Assembly (NCBI RefSeq): GCF_016653255.1
Contig: NZ_NHSD01000296.1
Span: 1 to 53,165 of the forward strand
From: Rhodobaculum claviforme
GTDB lineage: Bacteria > Pseudomonadota > Alphaproteobacteria > Rhodobacterales > Rhodobacteraceae
Reading direction: 5' to 3'
DNA length: 53,165 nucleotides
The translations under genes were made by a program, and so were the position numbers. The notes under the pieces were generated by a model. The model saw only the letters and a list, made by a program, of their open reading frames with translations. It ran no database searches and was not told the origin of the DNA. Shown piece by piece: positions 37,093 to 45,764 of this stretch (position 1 is its first letter; each line of letters begins with the position of its first letter).

Positions 37093-38922
37093 ATGGGCGA
37101 CGACTACACCGACCTCGTCACCGCATTCCTCGAGACGGTGCACCCCTATGACAGCCTGCCGCGGGACGAGCTGGCGCATATCGCCAGTTCCTTCAGCCGC
37201 AGGGACTATCCGGCCGGAACCGAGATCTATGCCGCCGGCGAGCCGCTGCGCGGGCTTTACCTGGTCAAGCGCGGCGCGGTGGAGGTTCTGGACCGCAACG
37301 CGGCGCTGGTCTCCATCCTCGGGCCGCGCAACAGCTTTGGCGAACGGGGCCTCCTGCGCGACGGGCTGGCGATGACCACCGCGCGCACCACCGAGGCATC
37401 GGTCCTGCTGATGCTGCCGGTGGGCGAGCTGCGTCGGCTGATCGCCGAATACCCCGCCTTTCACCGCTTCTTCAGCCGGTCGCGCGGGGCGGAAACCCGC
37501 AGCTCCGACCTCGCCACGCTGAAGGTGGGCGAGCTGATGAGCCGCAAGCCCGTCACCTGTACCCCCGCCACCACCGTGGGCGCGGCCGCCGCCGAGATGC
37601 GCGACCGCCGGATCTCCTCGCTGGGGGTGGTGGACGATGGGGGGCGGCTGGTGGGGATCGTCACCACCCGCGACCTGACCGCGCGCGTGCTGGCCGAAGG
37701 GTTGGGCGCGGACACCCCCGTGGGCGCCGTGATGACGCCCGAGCCGCTGACGCTGGGCCCGGAGTCGCTGGGTTCGGACATCCTGCACATGATGCTGGAG
37801 CGGAAGATCGGGCATCTGCCGGTGGTGGACGGCGAGCGGCTCATGGGCATGATCACCCAGACCGACCTGACGCGGTTCCAGGCGGTGTCCTCGGCGCAGC
37901 TGATCCGCGACGTGGCGGTCGCCGAAAGCGTGGCGGACATGGCCGCGATCACCGCCGGCATCCCGCGCCTGCTGGTGCAGCTGGTGGGCGCGCACAACGC
38001 CCACGAGGTCGTCACCCGGCTGATCACCGACATCGCCGACGCCGTCACCCGCCGCCTGCTGAAGCTGGCCGAGGCGGAGTTCGGCCCGCCCCCCGTGCCC
38101 TATCTGTGGCTGGCCTGCGGCAGCCAGGGCCGCCAGGAACAGACCGGCGTGTCGGACCAGGACAATTGCCTCGTGCTCGACGATGCGGTGACCGACGCCG
38201 ACATGGCCTATTTCCAGCGGCTGGCGCGGTATGTCTGCGACGGGCTGGATGCGGCGGGGTACTTCAACTGCCCCGGCGACATGATGGCCACCAACCCGCG
38301 CTGGTGCCAGCCGGTGCGCGTCTGGCGACAGTATTTCGTCGGCTGGATCGAGACGCCCAACCCCGAGGCGCAGATGCTGGCGAGCGTGATGTTCGACCTG
38401 CGCCCCATCGGCGGCGAGGTGCGCCTGTTCCGCGACCTGCAAGCCGAGACGCTGGAGCGGGCGTCAAGGAACTCCATCTTCGTGGCGCACATGATCTCCA
38501 ACTCGTTGAAGCACTCGCCGCCGCTGGGGCTGCTGCGGGGCTTCGCCACGATCCGTTCGGGCGAGTACCGCAACCACATCGACCTGAAGCTGGGCGGCGT
38601 GGTGCCGGTGGTCGACCTGGGCCGGGTCTATGCGCTCAAGGGGCGGCTGACGGACGTCAACACCCGGTCCCGGCTGCGCGGGGCCGAGGCTGCGGGCATC
38701 ATCTCGGCCTCCGGGGCGCGCGACCTGATCGAGGCCTATGACCTGATCGCGCGTGTGCGGCTGCAAAGCCAGGCGGCGCTGGTGCGCGCGGGGCGCAAGC
38801 CCGACAACTACATCGCCCCATCGGACATGTCGGATTTCGAGCGCAGCCACCTGCGCGACGCCTTCGTGGTGGTGCGCACGATGCAATCGGCGCTGGGACA
38901 GGGCAAGGGACTGCTGGGATGA
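37093..38922 (+). CDS. Cyclic-nucleotide-binding/CBS/DUF294 nucleotidyltransferase-like protein
   Basis: This 609-residue signalling protein has four parts: a cNMP-binding-type beta-barrel (residues about 15-130; YPAGTEIYAAGEPLRGLYLVKRGAVEVL), a CBS pair (about 150-270; MSRKPVTCTPATTVGAAA and VMTPEPLTLGPES), a GlnD-like DUF294 nucleotidyltransferase domain (WLACGSQGRQEQTGVSDQDN near 340, the G-S and D-x-D positions retained) and a DUF294_C helical domain. CBS pairs usually bind AMP, ADP or ATP, so the protein may read adenylate charge and act on a partner protein or nucleotide. Such proteins sit next to acetate symporters and exonucleases in many proteobacteria. Its real reaction is unknown. 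Confidence 0.9.
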   Translation: MGDDYTDLVTAFLETVHPYDSLPRDELAHIASSFSRRDYPAGTEIYAAGEPLRGLYLVKRGAVEVLDRNAALVSILGPRNSFGERGLLRDGLAMTTARTTEASVLLMLPVGELRRLIAEYPAFHRFFSRSRGAETRSSDLATLKVGELMSRKPVTCTPATTVGAAAAEMRDRRISSLGVVDDGGRLVGIVTTRDLTARVLAEGLGADTPVGAVMTPEPLTLGPESLGSDILHMMLERKIGHLPVVDGERLMGMITQTDLTRFQAVSSAQLIRDVAVAESVADMAAITAGIPRLLVQLVGAHNAHEVVTRLITDIADAVTRRLLKLAEAEFGPPPVPYLWLACGSQGRQEQTGVSDQDNCLVLDDAVTDADMAYFQRLARYVCDGLDAAGYFNCPGDMMATNPRWCQPVRVWRQYFVGWIETPNPEAQMLASVMFDLRPIGGEVRLFRDLQAETLERASRNSIFVAHMISNSLKHSPPLGLLRGFATIRSGEYRNHIDLKLGGVVPVVDLGRVYALKGRLTDVNTRSRLRGAEAAGIISASGARDLIEAYDLIARVRLQSQAALVRAGRKPDNYIAPSDMSDFERSHLRDAFVVVRTMQSALGQGKGLLG

Positions 38923-38941
38923 CCGCACGCAAGGGGGCCGC

Positions 38942-39478
38942 ATGATCTGGGAACTGGTGGGCACGCTGACGGTGGCGGCGGCCATCGCGGGGATGGCGCA
39001 CATGATCGTGCGCGCCGCGCGGGGTCGCTTGCCGGGCTGGCTGGTGCCCGCCAGCGCCGGGGTGGGGATGCTGCTGTTCGTGATCTATCTGGAGTATTCC
39101 TGGGCCGGACGCGTCATCGACCAGCTGCCGCCCGAGGCGACGGTCGCCTCGCGCAATGCCACGACGGCCTGGTTCCGGCCCTGGACCTTTGTGGTGCCGC
39201 TGACGAACCGGATGACGGTGATCGACCACCGCTTCGACCGCACCAACCCCGAGCAGCCGGGCCTTGTCATCACCAGCCTTGTGCTGATGGGCCGATGGGA
39301 CCCGGCGCGCCCGATCCCGGTGGTGTTCGACTGCACCTCGGGGCGGCGCGCGGACCTGCGCGACAGCGTGCGCTTTGCCGAGGACGGCACGCTGGAGGGG
39401 GCGACCTGGTGGACGCTGCCGCCTGACGACGCCCTCCTGCGTGCGGTCTGCGAGGGCCGCTCCACCGCGCAGGGCTGA
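38942..39478 (+). CDS. Two-helix membrane protein of unknown function
   Basis: I do not recognise this 178-residue protein. It has two N-terminal membrane helices (ELVGTLTVAAAIAGMAHMIV; WLVPASAGVGMLLFVIYLEY) and a soluble C-terminal part with TVASRNATTAWFRPWTFVVPLTNRMTVID and LRDSVRFAEDGTLEGATWWTLPPDD, probably periplasmic. The tail keeps the same plan as small proteins seen next to DUF294 genes in relatives. It starts 19 bases after the DUF294 stop, with AAGGGGG as ribosome site, so it belongs to this operon. A role as membrane partner of the neighbouring sensor is only a guess. Confidence 0.7.
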   Translation: MIWELVGTLTVAAAIAGMAHMIVRAARGRLPGWLVPASAGVGMLLFVIYLEYSWAGRVIDQLPPEATVASRNATTAWFRPWTFVVPLTNRMTVIDHRFDRTNPEQPGLVITSLVLMGRWDPARPIPVVFDCTSGRRADLRDSVRFAEDGTLEGATWWTLPPDDALLRAVCEGRSTAQG

Positions 39479-39486
39479 GGACGAAA

Positions 39487-39563
39487 GCCCGGCATCGGGC
39501 CACAGGGCGGAGGCCCGGCATCGGGCCAGAGGGCGAAGGCCCGGCATCGGGGAGGATGCCGGG
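39487..39563 (+). repeat. Tandem 26-base repeat ending in a hairpin
   Basis: Two 26-base units (39487-39512 and 39513-39538), each starting GCCCGGCATCGGGCCA, differ at two positions. A third, partial unit turns into a perfect hairpin, CCCGGCATC (39540-39548) and GATGCCGGG (39555-39563). The 15-base string CCCGGCATCGGGGAG at 39540 also occurs at 34942-34956, upstream of the DUF4212 gene. It fills the gap before the response-regulator gene. Confidence 0.75.
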
Positions 39564-39629
39564 CCAGAGGCGCCCGCGACGCAGGGCCGCGCCCCGCGCG
39601 GCCCCGCGAGGGGGAGGAGGAGACGACAC

Positions 39630-40037
39630 GTGCCATCGGACACCCGCAAGACCATCCTCGTGATCGAGGACGAGGACAACATCGCCATCGCGCTCGACTT
39701 CCTGCTGGGGCGCGAGGGGTATGCCCATGAGCGCATCGCCACCGGCGCGGGCGCGGTGGAGCGTATCCGCAGCCTGCGCCCCGATCTGGTGCTGCTGGAC
39801 ATCATGCTGCCCGAGGTCTCGGGCTACGAGATCTGCCAGCAGGTGCGCGAGGACACCGGTCTGGCGGGCGTGCGCATCCTGATGATGACCGCGCGCGGAT
39901 CGGCGGTGGAACGGCGCAAGGGGCTTGCGATGGGGGCCGACGGCTTCATCTCCAAACCCTTTGACCTCAAGGAGTTGCGCACCGAGGTGCGCCGCATCCT
40001 GGAGCCCGGGACCGCGCCCGCCGGTGACGCGGGATGA
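39630..40037 (+). CDS. Stand-alone response regulator (receiver domain only)
   Basis: This 135-residue CheY-like receiver has acidic pocket IEDEDN near residue 13, the phospho-acceptor Asp in LVLLDIMLPEVSGYE near 55, MMTARG near 87 and the lysine in FISKPFDLKEL near 108. No output domain follows. Start is GTG 39630 behind GGAGGAGGAG. Its stop overlaps the start of the membrane sensor-exonuclease gene (ATGA), so the two are made together. With the only partner in sight lacking the usual phospho-histidine, its phosphodonor is unclear. Confidence 0.9.
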   Translation: MPSDTRKTILVIEDEDNIAIALDFLLGREGYAHERIATGAGAVERIRSLRPDLVLLDIMLPEVSGYEICQQVREDTGLAGVRILMMTARGSAVERRKGLAMGADGFISKPFDLKELRTEVRRILEPGTAPAGDAG

Positions 40038-42136
40038 TCGCGCGGCTGGGCCTTCGGCTGCGGCTGCTGTTGCTGTTCGCGGCGCTGGCGATCGCGAGCG
40101 TGGCCGCGCTCGTGGGGGGGTTGTGGCTTGGCTATGACCGGCTCGGCCGCCCCGAGACGCTGGACGCCTTCGTGCAGGGCGGGCTGGTGGCGGGGTTCGG
40201 GATCGTCGCCCTGACGGTCTGGCTGTGGTACCTGTTTGACCAGAACATCGGCAAGGCGATCGAGGGCATCTCGGCCGAGTTCCGGGCGCGCGCGCATGCG
40301 GGGCTGGACGGGGCGCTGAACGGCGCGCAGGCGCGGTACCTGGGCGACCTCGGTCCCGCCGCCGATGCCGTCACGCGCGAGCTGTCGCAGACCCGCAACG
40401 CCCTGGCCGAGGCGGTCGCGCGCGAGACCACCCGCCTGTCGGCCGAGAAATACCGCCTGGAGGCGCTCCTGTCGGACGTGCCGCTGGGGGTTCTGCTGTG
40501 CACGGGCGAGCATCAGATCGTGTTCTACAACTCCCAGGCGGTGGACCTGCTGGGCACCGGCCAGGCGCCGGGCCTTGCGCGCGGGCTGTTCGATTACCTG
40601 CGCGAGGGGCCGGTGCGCCTGGCCTATGAGCGGCTGGCGGAGGCGGGCGATTCCGACGCCGCATCGGATCTTCTGTGCGCAACCGCCGGCTCCGCGCGGG
40701 TGCTCGCGGGGCGGATGCGGGTGCTGGCCCGGCGCGACGAAGGCATGCGCCCGGGCTATGTGCTGACGCTGCGCGACGTCACCGCCGACATCGCCGCGCA
40801 CAGCGCGCGCGAGGCGCTGCTGGCCGATGTGTTCGACCGCGTGCGCCGACCCGCCGCCAACCTGCAAACCGTCATCGGCGTGCTGGCCGAGGAGCCCGGC
40901 ATGCCTGGCGCACCCGCACTGAACGCGGCGCTGGTGGAGGAGGTGCGCGACCTGACCACCGCCATCACCGAGCTGGGCGCGCGCTATGACGAGGGGCGCA
41001 TCGACTGGCGCCCGCTGGCACAGACCCGCGCGGGCGATCTGATGGACAGCATCCGCGCCCGGGCCGAGGCCGCGGGCCATGCCGTGCGCCTCGACAGCCC
41101 CGACCTGATCCTGCGCTGCGACGGGTTCGAGCTGGTGGCGCTGGCCTCGACCCTCATGGAGCGGCTGTCGCGGGCCGGGCTGGCGCGCGACTTCGCCGTG
41201 GTGATGACCGAGGAGGACGGCCCCGGCGGCATGCTCAGCCTGGAGTGGACCGGCGAGGCGCTGCCGGTGGGCCGTCTGGACGACTGGCTGACCGAGCCGC
41301 TGGAGCCGGGGCTGCCGGACCTTACGGGCCGTGCGGTGCTCCAGGGTCACGGCACCGAGGCCTGGCCCGAGCGCACCGCCACCGGCGCGGCCATCCGCAT
41401 CCCCATCCGCAACGTCCGCCGCGCCGGACGCCGGGTCAAGCCGCTGTCCCGGGCGGTGGTCTATGACTTCGACCTCTTGTCCAAGGCGCGCAACGCCGCC
41501 GTCGCCGACAGCCGGCTGGAGGATCTGACCTACGTCGTGTTCGACACCGAAACCACCGGCCTTGCGCCGTCGGTCGACGAGATCTGCCAGATCGCCGCGG
41601 TGCGCGTCGTCAACGGCCGGCGCGTCAAGGGCGAGGTGTTCGACACGCTGGTCGATCCGCAACGCTCGATCCCCGCGGGCTCCACCGAGGTGCACGGCAT
41701 CACCGACCAGATGGTCAAGGGCGCCCCCACCATCGCCGAGGCCGGCCGCGCCTTTCACCGCTTTGCCCAGGGCGCGGTGCTGGTCGCGCACAACGCGCCG
41801 TTCGACCTGGAGTTCCTGCGCCGCCACGAGGACGACATCGGCGCGCGCTTCGACCACCCGGTGCTGGACACGGTGCTGCTGTCGGCCGTGGTCTATGGCC
41901 AGACCGAGGGGCATTCGCTGGACGCGCTGACCGCGCGGCTGGGCATCACCATCCCCGAGGCCGCGCGCCACACCGCCATCGGCGACACCGTCGCCACGGC
42001 GGATGCGTTCCTGAAGCTGCTGCCGATGCTGCAGGGGCGCGGGTTCGACACCTTCGGGCAGGTTCTGGCGGAGGTCCGCCGCCACGGACGCCTTCTGCGC
42101 GACGTCAACCAGACCGAGACGCTCGGGCGGAATTGA
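40034..42136 (+). CDS. Membrane PAS/pseudo-histidine-kinase fused to a DEDDh 3'-5' exonuclease
   Basis: This 700-residue fusion begins with two membrane helices (residues about 8-33 and 47-70). A coiled linker and a PAS domain (about 138-260; LEALLSDVPLGVLLCTGEHQ) follow. The dimerisation segment LLADVFDRVRRPAANLQTVI (near 262) aligns with a kinase H-box SHELRxPL, but histidine is replaced. Next is a degenerate ATPase-like region (about 330-460) without a clear N box (LMERLSRAG), then a DnaQ-like exonuclease (about 497-665): VVFDTETTGL, HNAPFDLEFL and HTAIGDTVATAD give the DEDDh set. The nuclease looks active while the kinase looks dead, so the membrane sensor may gate a nuclease acting on nucleic acid or nucleotide. 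It is translationally coupled to the response regulator. Confidence 0.88.
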   Translation: MIARLGLRLRLLLLFAALAIASVAALVGGLWLGYDRLGRPETLDAFVQGGLVAGFGIVALTVWLWYLFDQNIGKAIEGISAEFRARAHAGLDGALNGAQARYLGDLGPAADAVTRELSQTRNALAEAVARETTRLSAEKYRLEALLSDVPLGVLLCTGEHQIVFYNSQAVDLLGTGQAPGLARGLFDYLREGPVRLAYERLAEAGDSDAASDLLCATAGSARVLAGRMRVLARRDEGMRPGYVLTLRDVTADIAAHSAREALLADVFDRVRRPAANLQTVIGVLAEEPGMPGAPALNAALVEEVRDLTTAITELGARYDEGRIDWRPLAQTRAGDLMDSIRARAEAAGHAVRLDSPDLILRCDGFELVALASTLMERLSRAGLARDFAVVMTEEDGPGGMLSLEWTGEALPVGRLDDWLTEPLEPGLPDLTGRAVLQGHGTEAWPERTATGAAIRIPIRNVRRAGRRVKPLSRAVVYDFDLLSKARNAAVADSRLEDLTYVVFDTETTGLAPSVDEICQIAAVRVVNGRRVKGEVFDTLVDPQRSIPAGSTEVHGITDQMVKGAPTIAEAGRAFHRFAQGAVLVAHNAPFDLEFLRRHEDDIGARFDHPVLDTVLLSAVVYGQTEGHSLDALTARLGITIPEAARHTAIGDTVATADAFLKLLPMLQGRGFDTFGQVLAEVRRHGRLLRDVNQTETLGRN

Positions 42137-42188
42137 TCCCGGGCGGGGGGTGTGCGACGTCGGAGGACGCAACGCCCGAGGACACCCC

Positions 42189-43880
42189 GTGGACACACCC
42201 AGCGCCGCCCTGACCCTTCTGCACATCGCCGGTGCCGCGGCGCTCCTGCTGTGGGCGGTGCGACTGGTACGCACGGGGGTGGAGCGGGCGTTTCTGGTGC
42301 AGTTGCGCGGCTGGCTGCGGGCGGGCACGCGCTGGCCGCTGCTGACGGCGCTGTCGGGGACGGCGGCGGGGTTGGTGCTGCAATCGGCCACGGCGGTGGC
42401 GGTGCTGCTGACGGGCTTCACCGCGGCCGGGACGATGGCCGCGCCGGTGGCGCTGCGCGGCCTGCTGGGCGCCGACATCGGCTCGGCGCTGGCGGTACAG
42501 GTGCTGGCGCGCGACGTGGGCGCGGTGCCGCCGCTGCTGATCCTGACGGGGGTCACGCTGTTTCTGCGCAGCAGCGGGCGTACACCGAAACAGGTGGGCC
42601 GCATTCTGGTGGGGGTGGGCCTGATCTTCGTGGCCCTCGGCCTGATCCGCGAGGCGACGGCGCCGCTGTCCGACAGCCCGGCGCTGGGGGCGGTGATGGG
42701 CTATCTGGCGGGCGATCTGCTGGTGGCGTTCGGGCTGGGGGCGGTTGTGGCGTGGGCGCTGCATTCGTCCGTGGCGGCGGTGCTGGTCGTGGCGACGGTG
42801 GCCGCGCAGGGCGCGATTCCCGGCCCCGTCGCGGTGGCGCTGGTGCTGGGCGCGAACCTGGGCGGCAGCTTCATCGCGCTGACACTGACGATCGGCGCGC
42901 CGGTGGCGGCGCGCCGGGTGGTGATCGGCAACACGCTGCTGCGCGGCGGGGGCGCCGTGGCGGCGCTGGTGGCGCTGCGTCTTGTCGATGTCCCGCTCGA
43001 GCGGCTGGGGCCGGACCCGGCGGCTTGGGCGGTGAACCTGCATCTGGGCTTCAACGCGGCGATGGCGGTGGTGGGGGTGCCGCTGGCGGGGCTGGTGATC
43101 GCGGTCCTGACCCGGCTGATGCCCGACCCGGCGGGCCCGGCGCAGCTGCGCGCCTCCGCGCTTGACCCCGGGGCGCTGGTCGATCCGCCGCGCGCGGTGG
43201 CCTGCGCCGCGCGCGAGGTGCTGCGCCTGGGCGAGGAGGTCGAGGCGATGCTGCGCCCGGTGATCCGCCTCTATGACGGCTGGGACGCGCCGTTGGCGCA
43301 GGCGATCCGCGACACCGAGGCGCGCGTGGCAGACATGCACACCGACATCAAGCTCTATGCCTCGGGCATCGGCCGCGCCGCGCCCGAGGGCCCCCACACC
43401 GAGCGCGCGCTGCAGCTCGCAGCCCTTGCGCGCGACCTGGAGACGGCGGCGCGCACCGTCTCGCGGCGACTGGTTCCGCTGGCGCAGCGGTTGCACGATC
43501 TGCCGGAGGGATTCTCCGCCACCGGCCGGCGCGAGATCGCGGATTTCCATGACCGGATCGTGACCAACGCACAAAGCGCGCTGACGGTGCTGATGAGCCT
43601 GTCGCCCGACGCCGCCCGCGCGCTGGTGGCCGAGAAGGAGCGCGTGCGCGAGGTCGAAAAGCAGCTCCAGCGCGCGCATCTCGAACGCCTGGCGCGGGGC
43701 GGCAGTGGCGCCAGCGGTGGGGGCGGCGGTGGGGGCGGTGGCGCCGAACTGTCGGGCCTGCACCAGGAAACGCTGCGCGCGCTCAAGGAGATCAACACCG
43801 CCTTCACCATGGTCGCCTATCCGGTGCTGGAGGATACCGGCGACCTGCTCGCCAGCCGCCTGCGTCACGAGGGGGGCTGA
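42189..43880 (+). CDS. Na/Pi-cotransporter-like protein with PhoU-like tail
   Basis: This 563-residue protein has a Na/Pi cotransporter II core of two repeats, LTALSGTAAGLVLQSATAVAVLLTGFTAAG near residue 55 and AVVAWALHSSVAAVLVVATVAAQG near 188. QSATA and HSSVA correspond to the family's QSSSAT-type motifs. A PhoU-like helical domain (about 340-560; AREVLRLGEEVEAMLRP) follows, with a glycine-rich linker (GGSGASGGGGGGGGG, near 510). Phosphate import or export, or another anion, is possible. Start GTG 42189 has GAGGA nearby; an in-frame GTG at 42150 is less likely. It closes the acetate-linked run without an obvious metabolic link. Confidence 0.87.
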   Translation: MDTPSAALTLLHIAGAAALLLWAVRLVRTGVERAFLVQLRGWLRAGTRWPLLTALSGTAAGLVLQSATAVAVLLTGFTAAGTMAAPVALRGLLGADIGSALAVQVLARDVGAVPPLLILTGVTLFLRSSGRTPKQVGRILVGVGLIFVALGLIREATAPLSDSPALGAVMGYLAGDLLVAFGLGAVVAWALHSSVAAVLVVATVAAQGAIPGPVAVALVLGANLGGSFIALTLTIGAPVAARRVVIGNTLLRGGGAVAALVALRLVDVPLERLGPDPAAWAVNLHLGFNAAMAVVGVPLAGLVIAVLTRLMPDPAGPAQLRASALDPGALVDPPRAVACAAREVLRLGEEVEAMLRPVIRLYDGWDAPLAQAIRDTEARVADMHTDIKLYASGIGRAAPEGPHTERALQLAALARDLETAARTVSRRLVPLAQRLHDLPEGFSATGRREIADFHDRIVTNAQSALTVLMSLSPDAARALVAEKERVREVEKQLQRAHLERLARGGSGASGGGGGGGGGAELSGLHQETLRALKEINTAFTMVAYPVLEDTGDLLASRLRHEGG

Positions 43881-43973
43881 CATGTGTCCTCGTTGCACCA
43901 CGTCGTGCCGCCAGGTCTGGACACGCCGCGGCGCGCGCGGCACTGTGCCGCCCGAAGAACGGGAGACAGATAC

Positions 43974-44411
43974 ATGGCAATTGCAGCCGAACGCCCCTGG
44001 CATCTGGTGCCGGTGGGGATCATAGCCCTTTTGTGGCACGCGGGCGGGGCCCTCGACTACCTGCTGACCAAGATCGGCTATGCCCCCTACCTCGAGCAGG
44101 TGCCGGCGGAATGGCTGGTGTATTTCGACGCCATGCCCGCCTGGGTCACAGGGGCCTGGGCGGTGGGCGTCTGGGGCGGCCTGCTGGGGGCTGTGCTGCT
44201 GTTGATGCGCGAGCATTGGGCGCCGCTGGCGCTGGCGGCGTCGTTCTTTGCGGTGGGCGCGGCGACGATCTGGCTGACGCTGCTGTCCGATCCGCCGATG
44301 CAGCAGGCGGTGGGGATGGAGTTCACCTGGGTGATGATCCTCGCCACGGGGGCTGCGTTTCTGCTGTGGATCTATGGCCGCGCGATGCGCCGGCGCGGCG
44401 TCATCACCTGA
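43974..44411 (+). CDS. Small four-helix membrane protein
   Basis: This 145-residue protein has four predicted membrane helices (HLVPVGIIALLWHAGGALDYLL; AWVTGAWAVGVWGGLLGAVLLL; WAPLALAASFFAVGAATIWLTLL; FTWVMILATGAAFLLWIYGRAM). It includes the polar segment TKIGYAPYLEQVPAEWLVYFDAMPAWV. The pattern is found in small alphaproteobacterial membrane proteins sometimes annotated as sugar-transporter-like, but I cannot assign a function. Its last eight bases overlap the end of the convergent nucleotidyltransferase gene. Confidence 0.75.
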   Translation: MAIAAERPWHLVPVGIIALLWHAGGALDYLLTKIGYAPYLEQVPAEWLVYFDAMPAWVTGAWAVGVWGGLLGAVLLLMREHWAPLALAASFFAVGAATIWLTLLSDPPMQQAVGMEFTWVMILATGAAFLLWIYGRAMRRRGVIT

Positions 44412-45018
44412 GGGCGCGCCACGCCGCCCAGTCCTCGGGGGTATCGAGATCGGTGATCGCCCGCGTGCCCGGCAACGGGTGGGCTGCAACCTCGGACCGG
44501 TGGACGCGCAGGATGTCGCGCGCCCCGGCATCGCCCCTCAGCCCCGCCATCGCCGCGAAGTGTCGCGCCGGAAGGATCACGGGATGGCCCGGCCGCCCGT
44601 CAGCGGTGGTCGCGCGCAGGATCGGCGACGGGTCGGCGGCCTGAAACGCCGCCACCATCCCGACGAGGTCCTGCGCCGCGATGTCCGGCATGTCGGCCGG
44701 CAGCACCATCAGCCCCGCAAGCCCCTGCTCCGTGGCCCAGACAGCCCCGGCGCGGACCGAGGCGGCCATCCCCTCGGCGGCTCCGGCGATCTCGGTGCAG
44801 GCGGCGGGCTGCCCGTGCAACGCCGCACGCCGCAGCGCCATGCCCGGCCCGAGGGTCACAAGCACCCGCCCCGCCGCCGCACAAGCCCGCGCCACGACAA
44901 CCGCCAGCAGCGGATGTCCCGCCACCGGCTCCAGCAACTTGTCGCGTCCACGCATCCGCCGCGCGGCACCGGCCGCGGGGATCAGGACGCCGACGCCCTG
45001 CCCCGCGCGCGCGCTCAG
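44404..45018 (-). CDS. MobA/MocA-like nucleotidyltransferase, probable CTG start
   Basis: This NTP transferase of the MobA/GlmU-type fold has the nucleotide motif [21 protein letters not shown] at the N-terminus, PADMPD near residue 115 and [15 protein letters not shown] further on, as in molybdopterin cytidylyl- or guanylyltransferases. The first ATG (44955) lies inside the RRMRGRDK motif and would remove the LxAAG part. The frame is open upstream with no ATG, GTG or TTG, but CTG at 45018 overlaps the bfr stop (CTGA) and gives a 204-residue protein of the right size. A molybdenum-cofactor role is inferred from the family only; no xanthine-dehydrogenase-type gene is adjacent. Confidence 0.72.
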   Translation of the reverse strand: MSARAGQGVGVLIPAAGAARRMRGRDKLLEPVAGHPLLAVVVARACAAAGRVLVTLGPGMALRRAALHGQPAACTEIAGAAEGMAASVRAGAVWATEQGLAGLMVLPADMPDIAAQDLVGMVAAFQAADPSPILRATTADGRPGHPVILPARHFAAMAGLRGDAGARDILRVHRSEVAAHPLPGTRAITDLDTPEDWAAWRALR

Positions 45019-45503
45019 GCCTCGGCCTCGTTGGCGGGCTTCGCCTGGAGCAGGCCGTAGCGCTCGGCGCCGATCTCGTCGAACAGCGACAGCTGGGTCT
45101 CGAGGAAGTCGATGTGGCCTTCCTCGTCGGCGATCAGCTCCTCGAAGATGTTCTTGGTGACGAAATCGCCGACCTTGTCGCAGTGGTTGCGCGCCTCGAC
45201 ATAAAGCGTGCGCGCGTCATGCTCGGCCGCGAGATCACACTCCAGTGTCTCGCGCAGGGTCTGGCCGATCCGCAGCGAGTCGAGCTTCTGGAGGTTCGGA
45301 TGCCCTTCGAGGAACAGGATGCGCGCGATCAGCTTGTCGGCGTGCTCCATCTCCTCCAGGCTTTCCTCGCGCGACTTGGCGGCGATGCGGCCATAGCCCC
45401 AGTCGTCCTGAAGGCGATAGTGCAGCCAGTACTGGTTGATCGCCGTCAGCTCACTGCGCAGTGCCGCGTTGAGGTACTCGATGACCTTCGGGTCGCCCTT
45501 CAT
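45015..45503 (-). CDS. bfr: Bacterioferritin
   Basis: This 162-residue heme-containing ferritin stores iron as a 24-mer shell. [31 protein letters not shown] at the N-terminus carries ferroxidase-centre Glu, [23 protein letters not shown] near 50 holds the heme-ligand Met and EXXH, and [18 protein letters not shown] near 127 the second ferroxidase ExxH. Length matches the family (about 158-162). The start at MKGDPKV is the family start; the longer frame is the overlapping bfd region. It overlaps the 3' end of bfd by 53 bases, which is unusually long. Confidence 0.96.
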   Translation of the reverse strand: MKGDPKVIEYLNAALRSELTAINQYWLHYRLQDDWGYGRIAAKSREESLEEMEHADKLIARILFLEGHPNLQKLDSLRIGQTLRETLECDLAAEHDARTLYVEARNHCDKVGDFVTKNIFEELIADEEGHIDFLETQLSLFDEIGAERYGLLQAKPANEAEA

Positions 45504-45744
45504 TCCATATTCCCTGTGTTGGCGCACGGCGCAAACCGCGCAGATGCATGGGGACTTCCAGTGTATCGCAGTCCGCCATCGTGTCCATGAACAGCGGCAG
45601 ACATCCGCCGCAGTCGGCACGCTTTCCCAGGGCGCGATAGATCTTGCCCGGAGTGATGACGGTGTCGGGGTCGGCGGCGCGCATCCAGTCCACCGCCGAA
45701 CGGATGTCGTGGTCGGTGATGGACTGGCAGTGGCAGACGATCAT
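45451..45744 (-). CDS. bfd: Bacterioferritin-associated ferredoxin with long tail overlapping bfr
   Basis: This 97-residue protein has the [2Fe-2S] Bfd ligand set: CHC near residues 4-6 ([20 protein letters not shown]) and DCGGC near 46. Bfd binds bacterioferritin and passes electrons that release stored iron. Standard Bfd is about 65-75 residues. Here the frame runs on for about 25 residues ([19 protein letters not shown]...) through the bfr ribosome site and start, so the tail is probably not a functional domain. It follows hemP by 20 bases. Confidence 0.9.
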   Translation of the reverse strand: MIVCHCQSITDHDIRSAVDWMRAADPDTVITPGKIYRALGKRADCGGCLPLFMDTMADCDTLEVPMHLRGLRRAPTQGIWNEGRPEGHRVPQRGTAQ

Positions 45745-45764
45745 GGCGGCACCTCCGGGGGTGG

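Noticed and set aside
39487-39563. Possible CRISPR array
   Set aside because: The 26-base units are contiguous with no unique spacers and only about two and a half copies; no cas genes nearby.
39824-42604. A 926-codon minus-strand open frame over the sensor-exonuclease
   Set aside because: The plus strand carries recognisable receiver, PAS and exonuclease motifs; the minus reading is GC-driven noise.
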